Source of the DNA: DASQUK01 sp963813485
GTDB taxonomy: Bacteria > Actinomycetota > Acidimicrobiia > Acidimicrobiales > VFJN01
Direction of reading: 5' to 3'
Assembly (NCBI GenBank): GCA_963813485.1
Contig: CAWEZE010000024.1
Location: forward strand, 62,001-126,000
Length of the DNA stretch: 64,000 nt
Shown here: piece after piece, positions 7,698-15,983 of the stretch
Layout: each line of letters begins with the position of its first letter
Position numbering within the stretch: the first letter of the stretch is position 1
The notes under the pieces: generated by a model
The model's input: the letters and a program-made list of their open reading frames with translations, nothing else
Databases searched by the model: none
Told to the model about the DNA's origin: nothing
Position numbers and translations under genes: made by a program

Positions 7698-8363
7698 TCA
7701 GTCGCGCTTCGCGTTCCACGGCAAGCGGCGTAGTTCCTCAGCAAGGGCCTGGACTGCGGACTCTCCAAAGCGACGAGCCCACAAGTGGAGCCACTCCTCG
7801 TTGTCCAAAAAGAACTTCCAGTCGCTGATCACCCCCTGCCTCACGAACAGAAACGGCACGGGCGATTGGAATGGTCGGAACCTCAAGTTGTAAATCGCCG
7901 TGCCCGCGTTGCCTTCGTAGTACGGCTCGAACAAGATTCCATCGTCCGCATACGACGGAACTGCAAGATGCTGTAGTACGCCATCAAAGACGCCCTGGGC
8001 ACGATCAGCCGGCAAGTCGGTGAAGACAACGACGATTACCTTGTAGTCAGCATCGTCGCCGCCAGTGGGTTGAGTCTGCAGGAACAGTCTCTTGTAGCCG
8101 CTTACGAGCTCGATAACGTCTGGCTCGGCCCGGTCGGCGATCTGCTCAGGAGCGAGCCAAAGGACCTTGCGTTCCAATGACCCAGGCACGAAGGGACAGA
8201 CGGTCCCAGCGCGACCGAGATCCTCGTGAGGCTTGACGACGAAGGTCTTGATCCAGTCTGCGATGGCGCGAAGCGCAGTTAGATCGCTGTCCGCCAGGTC
8301 CCTCGTCTTGCTGGAGTCCTCGAGATCCTCGAGGAGGAAGAGATTCGTCGTCTGCGCCGCCAT
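7698..8363 (-). CDS. DUF6875-like hypothetical protein
   Basis: A 221-aa soluble protein. Motifs HEDLGRAGTVCPFVPGSLER and, later, YKVIVVVFTDLP resemble the uncharacterised DUF6875 family, where a CPFV motif follows an H.DLGR motif; this match is from memory and not certain. The start at 8363 is supported by GGAGAAGG 5 bases upstream, and the frame upstream of it looks non-coding. It stands alone between frame-broken genes. Lower G+C and codon use than neighbours hint at acquisition. Confidence 0.55.
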   Translation of the reverse strand: MAAQTTNLFLLEDLEDSSKTRDLADSDLTALRAIADWIKTFVVKPHEDLGRAGTVCPFVPGSLERKVLWLAPEQIADRAEPDVIELVSGYKRLFLQTQPTGGDDADYKVIVVVFTDLPADRAQGVFDGVLQHLAVPSYADDGILFEPYYEGNAGTAIYNLRFRPFQSPVPFLFVRQGVISDWKFFLDNEEWLHLWARRFGESAVQALAEELRRLPWNAKRD

Positions 8364-8783
8364 GGAACCTTCTCCCGAAGAGAGCCGAAGAAAATGGTGT
8401 CCCAACGTGGCAGCAACGTCAACGGCTGAGGCCCCCGCGCCCTGCTCGTGGCAGATCCGGACTCAAGTCGTTGTGGCGCCGCGAGGACGGCTGGCGCCAC
8501 TTCAGCGCGGTCATCGATTGCTATGGCCCTGGATCCTCGGTGGGCCGTCATCGCAGGTGCTGACACCGATTGCTCTGGAGCTCCGCCGCACGCCCCACAG
8601 CTAGTTCGGCCCTGGGTACTGCGGCTGCCTCGCCAGGCGACATCGGGCCGGGCTCAAGCCCCTAGTGGTCCGCGCGTCCCTTCGTGGCACCCCGGATCTG
8701 GACTGTGAGCTATGACATGCGTGCGCGCGCCGCGACGCTGTCGCGAGTACGGAACGAACTCGTCTGCTGAAAGAGGCCTCAAG
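8364..8783. other. Intergenic region of about 420 bp, divergent promoter space
   Basis: This stretch lies between the divergent starts at 8363 and 8784. All frames give only low-complexity or stop-interrupted peptides. It probably holds both promoters; I see no convincing operator, RNA gene or repeat. Confidence 0.4.
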
Positions 8784-9297
8784 TTGGATGCAGCACTCGC
8801 CGTGGCCCTATTCGGAAACCTGGTGTTGATCGCGTCCGTCATCGTTCTTGGGCTCCAAGTCCGCAACGGAGTTCGCGCCACGCTCGCCTCGGTATATCAA
8901 GCGATGAACGACAACATGCTGCAGATCAATCACCTCTTTATAGATCGACTGCTGTTGCGCCCCTACTTCTACGGCGAGCAAGCACTGACTGATGAAACGC
9001 CGGAGGAGCGTGAAAGGATAGAGGCAACCGCCGAGCTGTTCACCAACTTCATCGACAACGTACTTACCCAGATGCCGCTACTACCCAGCAACCTTGCAGA
9101 CCCGTGGCGAACCTATTTCAGCAGCGTCATCACAAGCAGTCCTGTGCTTTGTGACTTCTGGAAGCGGCGCCGTGGAGTGGTACTCGGAGGAGATGCGAGT
9201 CCTCCTGGATCCCCTGATAGTCGGGCCTGAGCAAGCGGCGTCCCATCCCCCTCGCAATAGGAGACACACACCGCCATTGGGGGGTGCTGGCACATAG
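8784..9297 (+). CDS. Membrane-anchored hypothetical protein (DUF6082-like), frameshifted near 9170
   Basis: The TTG start at 8784 is chosen because AGAGG lies 7 bases upstream. It has one N-terminal transmembrane helix (LAVALFGNLVLIASVIVLGL), then a helical cytoplasmic domain (YQAMNDNMLQINHLFID, LRPYFYGE, ELFTNFIDNVLTQMP). The frame ends early at 9230 in Gly/Pro-rich sequence, while the expected continuation (EWYSEEMRVLLDPLI) lies in the +1 frame to 9297. The pattern of one TM followed by RPYFY resembles actinobacterial DUF6082-type proteins of unknown role. Confidence 0.5.
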
Positions 9298-9509
9298 CCC
9301 GGTAACGATGTTGCCTCTGACCTGGATATTCGCGCCTCGTGCCTGGCGCAACGGCGTGCCGGTGGCGCTGAGCTGGGCGTCTGCACGCTGGTCGAGGCCT
9401 TGTGGGTCCCCTGCTGCCTGGCGGGTGGGCGGCGCGAGGCGTGTACCGATTGCCCGTTCTGGTGCTCCGCTGCCCGCCCGGAAACGGCCACCGTGTGGGA
9501 GACTGGGCG

Positions 9510-10399
9510 TGTGGGTGATGAGCCCCCGATCCACATCGAGTCCGAGGTCACGACGGCGTGGGACCGAGCGGACACGGGGTACGACGCTCCGGGCCAGGGT
9601 GCGTCGGCGAGGCGGGTCGTGCGTGGGCCTGGGCGCTGGGCTCGGCTGGTGGGCGTGGTCGCCGTGGTGGGGCTGCTGGGCGGGGGACTGCTGTGGTGGG
9701 CCCGCGACGGCGGGCGAGACGGCGGCGATGAACCTTCATGCGGCGGCATCGGCGGAGACAGGGCCCGGGCCGCTCGTATCGCCTTCTACCCGGCCACGCA
9801 TCGGCTGTTATCGGCCGGCTCGTTCGCCTACGGGGGCGAGGTGCACGCCGCCCAGCGGAGTCCGCTCCGGCCCGGCGAGTGGATGGCCGGCGATGGCACC
9901 GTCGAGGGCGCCGTGGTGCTGGAGCATGGCCTCACCGATGACGTAGCGGTCGATGCCAGTGGGCGGGCGGTAGAGACTGTTACGTCGGGCCCCAAGGTCT
10001 GGACCCGCAGCGCATCGACGGTCGATGGCTCGGCACCGCCCCGTGGGCAGTCCGCACCTCGGTCGGCCGGCCACGCCGCTGCTGGGGACGGCCGCCGTTT
10101 CCGATCTGCTCTTGTGGCGCGGGACCCCAGACCGGTGGCGCCCGACCCGCGGGGCGGTGCGTCATACGTGCCTCGATGCCCGCAGGCGACCGGCGGGGCC
10201 CCTACGCCGATCGACGCCAAAGAGACAGATCCTGTTGGTCACCCTCGACGGGGACGGCAACCTCGCCCGCATCGTCGTCACATCGGCACCCGACGATCCC
10301 GAGCTCGCGCTTGACCTTGACATCACGCAAATTGGCGAACCCCAGGCCATCGCCCCCCCGGACAGCGGAACGCCGGCCCGCGTCGAAGAGTCCCCATAG
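9510..10399 (+). pseudogene. Decayed membrane-anchored hypothetical protein
   Basis: It starts with GTG 9510 (VGDEPPIHIESEV), has a transmembrane helix near residues 52-69 (LVGVVAVVGLLGGGLLWW), and an extracytoplasmic domain (RLLSAGSFAYGGEVHAA, GTVEGAVVLEHGLT, GRAVETVTSGPKVWTR). The rest is scattered over three frames (LLGTAAVSDLLLW, then DPRPVAPD, then ILLVTLDGDGNLARIVV ending DLDITQIGEPQAIAPP). At least four indels are needed, so this is a true pseudogene or a very poor sequence stretch. The IS110-like element begins about 65 bases downstream. Confidence 0.6.
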
Positions 10400-10455
10400 A
10401 CGAACTGAAAGCGCCAGGGGTGCACCCGGTCAAACTCAGACGGCCCGGTCCCTGA

Positions 10456-10600
10456 CCTCGCCAAAGATTGCCCAGTGAGACTGGCGAGGGCCAGCAGGTG
10501 TGGGGTCCACCGGGCTGCTGGTGGGTGTGACTACGGTCGCCGGTTCCAACGAGGCACGCCCCGTTCCGGAGGGTGATCGGGCCGGCTGCGCCAACAGCCT
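10456..10600 (+). ncRNA. Candidate bridge RNA in the left end of the IS110-family element
   Basis: Four consecutive stem-loops lie in the non-coding left end before the transposase: CCTCGCCA/TGGCGAGG (10456-10489); CCAGCAG/CTGCTGG enclosing GTGG/CCAC (10491-10521); CCGG-AACG/CGTT-CCGG with an internal loop (10540-10569); and GGCTG/CAGCC (10584-10599). IS110-family members are known to encode a structured guide RNA in a non-coding end, with recognition sequences in internal loops. Position and architecture fit, but the loops have not been matched to donor and target, so this is a candidate only. Confidence 0.45.
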
Positions 10601-11766
10601 GCTCGTCACGATCTCCTTCCCGGGACGTGCGTGCCACCCCTTGAACCCAGTTGCACAGGAAGGGATGGCAGATGTCCATCGTAGAAGTCACGCGCCCAAT
10701 CGTCGGGGGAGTGGACACCCACCTCGATGTCCACGTCGCTGCAGCGGTCGACCCGGTGGGTGGCGTGCTCGGTGTCGAGTCGTTGCCCACTACCCCAGCC
10801 GGCTATCACGACCTGTCGAGCTGGCTCAGCTCCTTCGGTGCGGTGGAGCGGGTCGGAGTGGAGGGAACCGGCAGCTATGGTGCCGGACTCGCCCGGCACC
10901 TGTCCGCATCGGGCATCGTGGTGGTCGAGGTCGACCGGCCGAACCGTCAGGCACGTCGCCGCAACGGCAAGTCCGATGAGCTCGACGCCATCGAAGCCGC
11001 AAGAGCCGCCCTGTCGGGCCGGGCCAGCGGTGCTGCGAAGTCAGCCACCGGCAACGTCGAGGCGCTGCGCACGTTGCTGGTTGCCAAGCGCTCCGCCCGG
11101 TCGATCCGGATCAAGACCATCGGCCAGCTCCGGCACCTGGTCATCACCGCACCCGATGACCTGCGCGATCGCCTTGGCGTGCTCACAACCAAGGCCCTGA
11201 TCCGCCAGGCCGCAGCGCTACGTCCCCGGCCAGGCAGCGATCCCATAAGTCACGCGATCAAGACCGCCATCGTCACCCTCGCCCGCCGGGTCCAGGCCAT
11301 CAACACCGAGATCGCCGCCCTCGACGCCCACATCGACACCCTGGTGCGTGCCACCGCACCCGCTCTGCTCGAGGTCTACGGCGTCGGCTCGGACACCGCC
11401 GCCATCTTCCTCACCGCCGCCGGCGACAACCCCGGCCGGATCCGCTCCGAGGCAGCCTGGGCCAAGATCTGTGGCGTCGCCCCGGTTCCTGCCGGGTCGG
11501 GCAAGACCAACGGCCGGCACCGCCTCAACCAAGGCGGCAACCGCCAGGCGAACCACGCCCTGTGGCGGGTCGTGCTGACCCGCCTCGGCCAAGGCGAACC
11601 CCGCACGGTCGTCTACATGCAACGTCGTCTCGCCGAGGGCCGCACCAAGCCCGAGATCATCCGCGTGCTCAAGCGCTACGTCGCACGTGAGATCTTCCAG
11701 CAGATCCCCACCTGAGCACCGGAGCCGCCACCGGGTCACGGTGACGGGACTGGCCCAAGATTGCCC
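10464..11766 (+). mobile_element. IS110-family insertion sequence, about 1.3 kb
   Basis: A single DEDD transposase gene is bracketed by a 10-bp direct repeat AAGATTGCCC at 10464-10473 and 11757-11766 (14 bp with two mismatches, CCnAAGATTGCCCnG). There are no terminal inverted repeats, as expected for IS110. The untranslated left end is about 200 bp and the right end about 40 bp, which resembles the IS110 group rather than IS1111. The exact ends are inferred from the repeats and may be off by the repeat length. Confidence 0.65.
10672..11715 (+). CDS. IS110-family transposase (DEDD RuvC-like + Tnp_IS116/IS110/IS902 domain)
   Basis: 347 aa. The N-terminal DEDD_Tnp domain begins GGVDTHLDVHVAA (first Asp), followed by VERVGVEGTGSYGAGLARHL (Glu) and VDRPNR plus GKSDELDAIEAARA (Asp pair). 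The C-terminal transposase_20 domain has LLEVYGVGSDTAAIFL, WAKICGVAPVPAGSGKT and NRQANHALWRVVLTR with the conserved Ser region. Length fits an intact enzyme. ATG 10672 follows AGGAAGGGATGGCAG. It catalyses RNA-guided recombination in characterised relatives. The frame is intact, so the element could be active. Confidence 0.92.
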   Translation: MSIVEVTRPIVGGVDTHLDVHVAAAVDPVGGVLGVESLPTTPAGYHDLSSWLSSFGAVERVGVEGTGSYGAGLARHLSASGIVVVEVDRPNRQARRRNGKSDELDAIEAARAALSGRASGAAKSATGNVEALRTLLVAKRSARSIRIKTIGQLRHLVITAPDDLRDRLGVLTTKALIRQAAALRPRPGSDPISHAIKTAIVTLARRVQAINTEIAALDAHIDTLVRATAPALLEVYGVGSDTAAIFLTAAGDNPGRIRSEAAWAKICGVAPVPAGSGKTNGRHRLNQGGNRQANHALWRVVLTRLGQGEPRTVVYMQRRLAEGRTKPEIIRVLKRYVAREIFQQIPT

Positions 11767-12037
11767 TGACACTCCCCGCGGGAGTCGTCCTCTGAGCGAC
11801 CTGCCGTCCCGTCACCGCCACCCGCGCCGGACCGCATTGGCCTAATAAGAGCGTGCCCCACGTGGCCCATCACTGGTATGCCAGCACCCCGGCGTTGATC
11901 CTTGACAACACATAGGAGCGTCGATCTCGCTGTCCGCGATGATGACCGCTGTGACCGAGCTCCACGGGAACGCGTTCGACCCGCGCCTTCTGCTGCAGCG
12001 AAGCGCCGGGCCACGTTGGTGAGGATCCTGCCGATTC
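11716..12037. other. Intergenic region of about 320 bp after the IS110-like element
   Basis: It contains the right-hand AAGATTGCCC repeat at 11757, immediately followed by a hairpin ACTCCC-CGC-GGGAGT (11771-11785) that could terminate the transposase transcript or belong to the target site. No gene is seen in the rest up to the acetyltransferase start. Confidence 0.45.
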
Positions 12038-12616
12038 ATGGTGACCATCCGCACGCTGCCGGCGAGCCCCGAGCGTTGGGACGACATCGTCACCGTGTTC
12101 GGTCGACGGGGTGAAGATCCAGGCTGGTGCTGGTGCCAACGGTTCATGGAGGCGCCAATCGATGGCACCACGGTGACCGACAACCGCGACGCATTGCGTC
12201 ACGAGATCCAATCGGCCTCGGTGCCTCCGGGTGTCCTGGCCTATGTTGATGAGTCACCGGCGGGTTGGGCACGGGTGATGCCCCGCGTCGCGGTACCCCT
12301 CGTCCAACGCAACCGGGCGTTGCGCCGCATTCTGGACGACGACGCTGGCGTGTGGTGGATCACCTGCTTTGCCGTGGAGCGGCAGTATCGGTCGATCGGA
12401 GTCGCGACCGCCTTGCTCGACGCAGCAGTTGCTCACGCTCGCCATCACGGCGCCACCGCACTCGAGGGCCATCCCGTCGACACCGACGCCCTGACGGCCG
12501 ACAGGGTGAGCGCCTCCGCATTGTTCACCGGAACGATGCGGACGTTCCTCGCCAGTGGCTTCCACGAGATCGGCCGCACCTACCCAAGTCGGCCCGTCAT
12601 GCGACGCGATCTCTGA
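12038..12616 (+). CDS. GNAT-family N-acetyltransferase
   Basis: 192 aa. GNAT fold features are the central WWITCFAVERQYRSIGVATALLDAAVAHAR, matching the beta4 and motif A (Q/R-x-x-G-x-A) acetyl-CoA pyrophosphate loop, with a C-terminal SGFHEIGRTYPSRPVM. The N-terminal DPGWCWCQRF motif occurs in a subgroup of actinobacterial GNATs of unknown substrate. ATG start. The substrate cannot be inferred. Confidence 0.8.
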   Translation: MVTIRTLPASPERWDDIVTVFGRRGEDPGWCWCQRFMEAPIDGTTVTDNRDALRHEIQSASVPPGVLAYVDESPAGWARVMPRVAVPLVQRNRALRRILDDDAGVWWITCFAVERQYRSIGVATALLDAAVAHARHHGATALEGHPVDTDALTADRVSASALFTGTMRTFLASGFHEIGRTYPSRPVMRRDL

Positions 12617-12698
12617 ACGCTCTTCCGCCGCAGCCGTCCACGAGGTGCCGGTCGGCGACGGAACACCGCGCCATATCTGCCGCTCTGTACGTCATCCG

Positions 12699-12980
12699 TC
12701 AGCGGGACGCCCACACCTCGTCGGTCGTGCTCTGTGCCTCGTCCAGTGTGGCGAACCGGCCCACGGTCGTGATCGGCGACAGCCCGGGTGGGTCCTCGAG
12801 GCGCACGTAGGCGAGCCAGCCGTCGGCTTCGGCGGTGATGGTTCCGTGGAGCTTCCCGTTCCACGACCCTGACCAGTGGCGGGGGTCGAGTTGCCGCCAG
12901 GTGAGGCCGGGGCCCTCGTCGGATTCGGGGTCCGGTTGCTGCCAGGCGTACTCGAACCGGTCTCGCCAGTCACCACCCAC
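12699..12980 (-). CDS. Unknown-family protein with SOS-box-like promoter (paralogue 2)
   Basis: 93 aa starting at GTG 12980, chosen by alignment with paralogue 1 (6547), which starts at the same point. Conserved blocks: WRDRFEYAWQQPDPE, DEGPGLTWR, HWSGSWNGK, VRLEDPPGLSPITTVGRFAT, TDEVWASR. The protein ends at WASR, which is likely the native length of the family. It is small, acidic and Trp-rich, with no domain I can name. DNA identity with paralogue 1 continues about 30 bp past the stop, indicating a duplication that included flanking DNA. Confidence 0.6.
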   Translation of the reverse strand: MGGDWRDRFEYAWQQPDPESDEGPGLTWRQLDPRHWSGSWNGKLHGTITAEADGWLAYVRLEDPPGLSPITTVGRFATLDEAQSTTDEVWASR

Positions 12981-12983
12981 AGC

Positions 12984-12999
12984 ACGAACATACGTTTGT
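12984..12999 (-). promoter_or_regulatory. SOS-box-like palindrome upstream of paralogue 2
   Basis: The core CGAACATACGTTTG fits CGAAC-N4-GTTYG and lies 4 bases upstream of the GTG start, the same spacing as in front of paralogue 1. Central bases differ while the half-sites are conserved, as expected for a binding site under selection. Confidence 0.5.
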
Positions 13000-13162
13000 A
13001 GTGGGCGGTGAGGCAAGGGGTTTGCCGACCGCTGTACCCGGCGCCGTGGCGGGTCGGCGGCGTCCACAACAACTGGCGGTCTCTGTCAACCGGCGGGGGT
13101 CTGCGGCGTCGATAACGTGTGGTTGGAACGTCGGCTATCCGGGTCAGTTGGCGGAGGACGCG

Positions 13163-13486
13163 GTGCGCACGTACATCGAGTCCCTAGATATCGAGACAAG
13201 GCAAGGCCGCACCAAGGCGACCGTCACCGTGGCGGGCAGCCTCGACCAGGACAGTTCCGCGTCATTCCGCGGATGTGTCGACGAAGCCCTCGGCGCACGC
13301 CCGGCATTCGTTACTGTCGACGCCCGCGGTTTGACGTTCGTCGATGCGTCTGGCCTGGGGGCCTTGTTGCGGGCGCGTCATGCGGCCAGTGAGGCAGGCG
13401 TGGCGTTCCGAGTCAATGACGCTTCGCCCGTCCTTCGGCACGTGGCCGAGGACGCCGGCTTCGAGGCGCTGCTGCCCGACGAGTGA
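13163..13486 (+). CDS. STAS-domain protein (anti-anti-sigma factor-like), copy 1
   Basis: 107 aa, a single STAS domain: beta strands (KATVTVAGSLDQDS), the phospho-loop VDARGLTFVDASGLGALLRA with the conserved Ser after D-A, and a terminal SPVLRHVAEDAGFEALLPDE. GTG 13163 is chosen for GGAGG 5 bases upstream. Such proteins bind anti-sigma kinases when unphosphorylated. No kinase or sigma factor gene is nearby, so the partner is elsewhere. Followed by a paralogue. Confidence 0.8.
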   Translation: MRTYIESLDIETRQGRTKATVTVAGSLDQDSSASFRGCVDEALGARPAFVTVDARGLTFVDASGLGALLRARHAASEAGVAFRVNDASPVLRHVAEDAGFEALLPDE

Positions 13487-13711
13487 CGCGGCACCCGAGG
13501 GAGGCCGGGGAACGCCCGCCATTCCCCGGCACGTCCCTTCCCCGGCTCCTGGGGACGGCTCAGCGGCGGTATGAGCCGTTCACATAGAGATCGCGTCGGC
13601 CTCTCCGCGCCGTTACCGGGTGGACACGTGCAATGGCCGGCACGTTGACGGCCGGGGACCAGTGTGGGACGTTGGCGTGGCGCGGGCCGAGTGCCGCTGG
13701 CTGGGGGACAT

Positions 13712-14050
13712 ATGCCAGACGCCGTGGAGCCCTTCAGCGCTGAGTTGCTGCGCATCGAGGTCCGCTACCGGGGCAGCGATGCCACCATTGTCGTTGAAGG
13801 CACGTTCGATACGACCGGTGCCGAGCGGTTCGTGGCGTCCGTCGTCGATGCCTTGGACACCCATCCGGAGGCGATCGTCGTCGACGCCAACGGCCTCACG
13901 TTCATCGACTCGTCTGGCCTGACCGCCCTGCTCCGTTCCCGCGCTGCAGCCGGCGTGGATGGCGTGGGCTTCCGAATCAGCGAGCGGTCGCCCGCGCTGC
14001 GGCGAGCAATCGACGTTGCCGGCATCGGGGACCTGCTCGCTGACGAGTGA
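13712..14050 (+). CDS. STAS-domain protein (anti-anti-sigma factor-like), copy 2
   Basis: 112 aa, the same architecture and similar length as the upstream copy: ATIVVEGTFDTTGAERF, VDANGLTFIDSSGLTALLRS with the phosphorylatable Ser, ending SPALRRAIDVAGIGDLLADE. ATG follows GGGGG. The 225-bp gap to copy 1 holds no other gene. Tandem duplication with divergence suggests two antagonists for different or shared anti-sigma partners. Confidence 0.8.
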   Translation: MPDAVEPFSAELLRIEVRYRGSDATIVVEGTFDTTGAERFVASVVDALDTHPEAIVVDANGLTFIDSSGLTALLRSRAAAGVDGVGFRISERSPALRRAIDVAGIGDLLADE

Positions 14051-14091
14051 GACGCGCCACCGCCCCCCGACCGTAGGCCGAGGGGCGGCAG

Positions 14092-14334
14092 TCATCGCCA
14101 TGCCGGTTCGGTGAACCCGCTGAGCGCCATGATCGTCCCGTCGTTCGGGTGGCGCACCACCTCCCGGAACTGGCCTCGGACCCCGAGGGTGGCGATCGGG
14201 CGGGGCGGGTGGACCGGACAGTCGGCGAGGTTGCAGGGCACGAGCTCGAGCGACACGGCGCCGCTGCGACCGCCCTCGCCGGCGTGACGGTCGATCAGTA
14301 TCCAGCCAACGTTGCGGCACGCACGACAGGTCAT
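14092..14334 (-). CDS. Small Cys-rich hypothetical protein, 80 aa
   Basis: Begins MTCRACRNVGWILIDRH and continues to LVPCNLADCPVHP: two Cys pairs (CxxC, CxxxxC plus His) that could form a zinc site. The C-terminus, from GVRGQFREVVRHPNDG on, is beta-like. Not recognised. It is convergent with the STAS gene, 41 bp away. Confidence 0.45.
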   Translation of the reverse strand: MTCRACRNVGWILIDRHAGEGGRSGAVSLELVPCNLADCPVHPPRPIATLGVRGQFREVVRHPNDGTIMALSGFTEPAWR

Positions 14335-14582
14335 AGCCCTCGGCTTTACCCGGACACGCTGGTGCCTCACACCCGATTAGGCCGACGACGGGACGCTAGA
14401 CGGCCCCCGGTGCTGGGGACCCGGGGACCGTCGTCTTCTGATGGCTACCCAGATCCGCGGGACGTAATCCGGCTGCTAGGCGGAGGGGCAGAACGCGAAG
14501 CGGCCCCCGACAGGGATGCCGGGGACCGTCGCTCCGGGATGGTAATGGCTCTACCCGAATAGCTTCCGGGCCAACCGGGCCG
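14335..14582. other. Non-coding stretch with repeated GC-rich hairpin
   Basis: Two similar blocks, each CGGCCCCCG followed within about 15 bases by CGGGGACCGTCG, lie near 14399-14435 and 14500-14532. Each could fold into a hairpin. No gene is supported here. Confidence 0.35.
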
Positions 14583-14832
14583 TCACGGCTCGGGCTCGTC
14601 CAATGGTCGGGCGTGGGCTCGCAGGCGGATCTCGTCGACCATGACCGAGGCCATCGTGAGGGCGTTCCGGCAGGACGCGGGCCCGTTCGGGTGCCAACTG
14701 CTCGCAAGCTTTGGCGACCTGGTCGAGCTCGAGGCCGAGCAGCCGACATTGCTCATCGATCCGCGAGAGCAGCAGCTCGAGGGTGGTGGGGGCGACGGTC
14801 GGTTCGTCCCCGTGGGATTCTGTATCTGGCAC
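14583..14832 (-). pseudogene. Small hypothetical helical protein, frameshifted near 14675
   Basis: GTG 14832 opens VPDTESHGDEPTVAP and a coiled helix (LELLLSRIDEQCRLLGLELDQ). After a one-base shift the sense reading is MASVMVDEIRLRAHARPLDE to a stop at 14583. It could be a small regulatory protein, but no family is recognised and the locus is broken. Confidence 0.35.
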
Positions 14833-14984
14833 TGGACTTAGCCTCCGGTGTCCGGCCCGCGGGGTGTTCGCGCACCGCCGCGGGCACTGTCGTCTAACAG
14901 TGGGTTCCAGCAAACACGTTGGGCACCGCTTGGCCGTGCTAAGCAGGGCCGCCCGCCGCACCGGACTCGTGCACTGGAGACCCC

Positions 14985-15960
14985 ATGAAGGCAATCGTCC
15001 AGGATCGGTACGGCCCTCCCGATGTCCTCGAGTTGAGGGACGTCGCCACGCCGGCCCCCGGCGACAGCGAGGTGCTCGTCCGGGTTCACGCCGCCGCGGT
15101 CAATGCGCTCGACTGGCATTACATGCGCGGCGACCCCTACGTCGCGCGCCCGAGCATGGGGCTCCGCAGACCCAAGGTGAGGATCCGCGGCCGGGATTTT
15201 GCCGGCCGGGTGGAGGCGGTCGGCGAGGGCGTGGACCGGTTCCGCCCGGGCGACGAGGTGTTCGGCGAGGCCGACGGCGCGTTCGCCGAGTACGTGAGCG
15301 CCCCGGCCGGCGCCGTGGATCCGAAGCCGGCCAACCTGACGTTCGAGCAGGCGGCCGCGGTACCGGTGGCGGGGAACACCGCCCTCATGGGCCTGCGCGA
15401 CCTCGCCCAGGTGCGGCCGGGGCAGCGGGTGCTGATCAATGGTGCGTCGGGGGGCGTGGGAACGTTCGCCGTGCAGATCGCCAAGTCGCTCGGTGCGGAG
15501 GTCACCGGCGTGTGCAGCGCCAGGAACGCCGACCTGGTCCGGTCGATCGGGGCCGACCACGTCATCGACTACACGTCCGAAGACTTCAGCCGGAACGGGC
15601 AGCGCTACGACGTCGTGTTCGACCTGGTGGGGAATCGGTCGCTGACCGACTGCCGGCGGGCGCTGACGCCGGAGGGCACGCTCGTCCTGTCCGGCGGCGG
15701 CGTGTCCGAGGGCGGCAGCCTCGTCGGGCCGATGGCTCTCTTCATCAAGGGCATGCTGCTGTCACGCTTCGTCCGTCATCGGTTGGTCCAGTTCACGGAG
15801 AAGCCGAGCAGCGAGAACCTGGCGGCCCTGAGGGAGCTCATCGAGTCGGGGGCGGTCGACCCCGGTGGTGGACCGGACCTACCCGCTGAGCGACGTGCCC
15901 GAGGCCATCCGGTACCTCGAGGTCGAGCACGCCCGAGCGAAGGTCGTCATCACCGTCTGA
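14985..15960 (+). CDS. Zinc-independent quinone oxidoreductase-like MDR enzyme, frameshifted near 15862
   Basis: An MDR-family NAD(P)H oxidoreductase: N-terminal GroES-like domain (MKAIVQDRYG, GRDFAGRVEAVGEGV, GDEVFGE), then a Rossmann domain with the AXXGXXG-type loop INGASGGVGTFAVQIAKSLGAEV. Zinc-ligand cysteines are missing, as in the NADPH:quinone reductase branch (related to YhdH/AdhP-type NAD(P)-dependent alcohol dehydrogenases). An extra C near 15862 shifts the frame; the true C-terminus (YPLSDVPEAIRYLEVEHARAK) is read to 15960. Full length about 325 aa, normal for the family. Confidence 0.8.
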
Positions 15961-15967
15961 CGGCGCC

Positions 15968-15983
15968 CTAGTGGGGGCACTAG
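15968..15983. terminator. CTAGTG/CACTAG hairpin between convergent genes
   Basis: CTAGTG, loop GGGG, CACTAG, sitting between the oxidoreductase stop and the MetE-like stop. The minus gene's TAG is part of the stem. The same CTAGTG-type hairpin recurs at 17222 and 49374. No U-tract. Confidence 0.5.

Noticed and set aside
10025..10399. Separate small gene before the IS110-like element
   Set aside because: Its peptide pieces match the continuation of the broken membrane protein from 9510, so it was folded into that pseudogene.
14149..14562. 137-codon plus-strand frame opposite the small Cys-rich gene
   Set aside because: Low-complexity shadow of the minus-strand gene and the hairpin-rich intergenic region.
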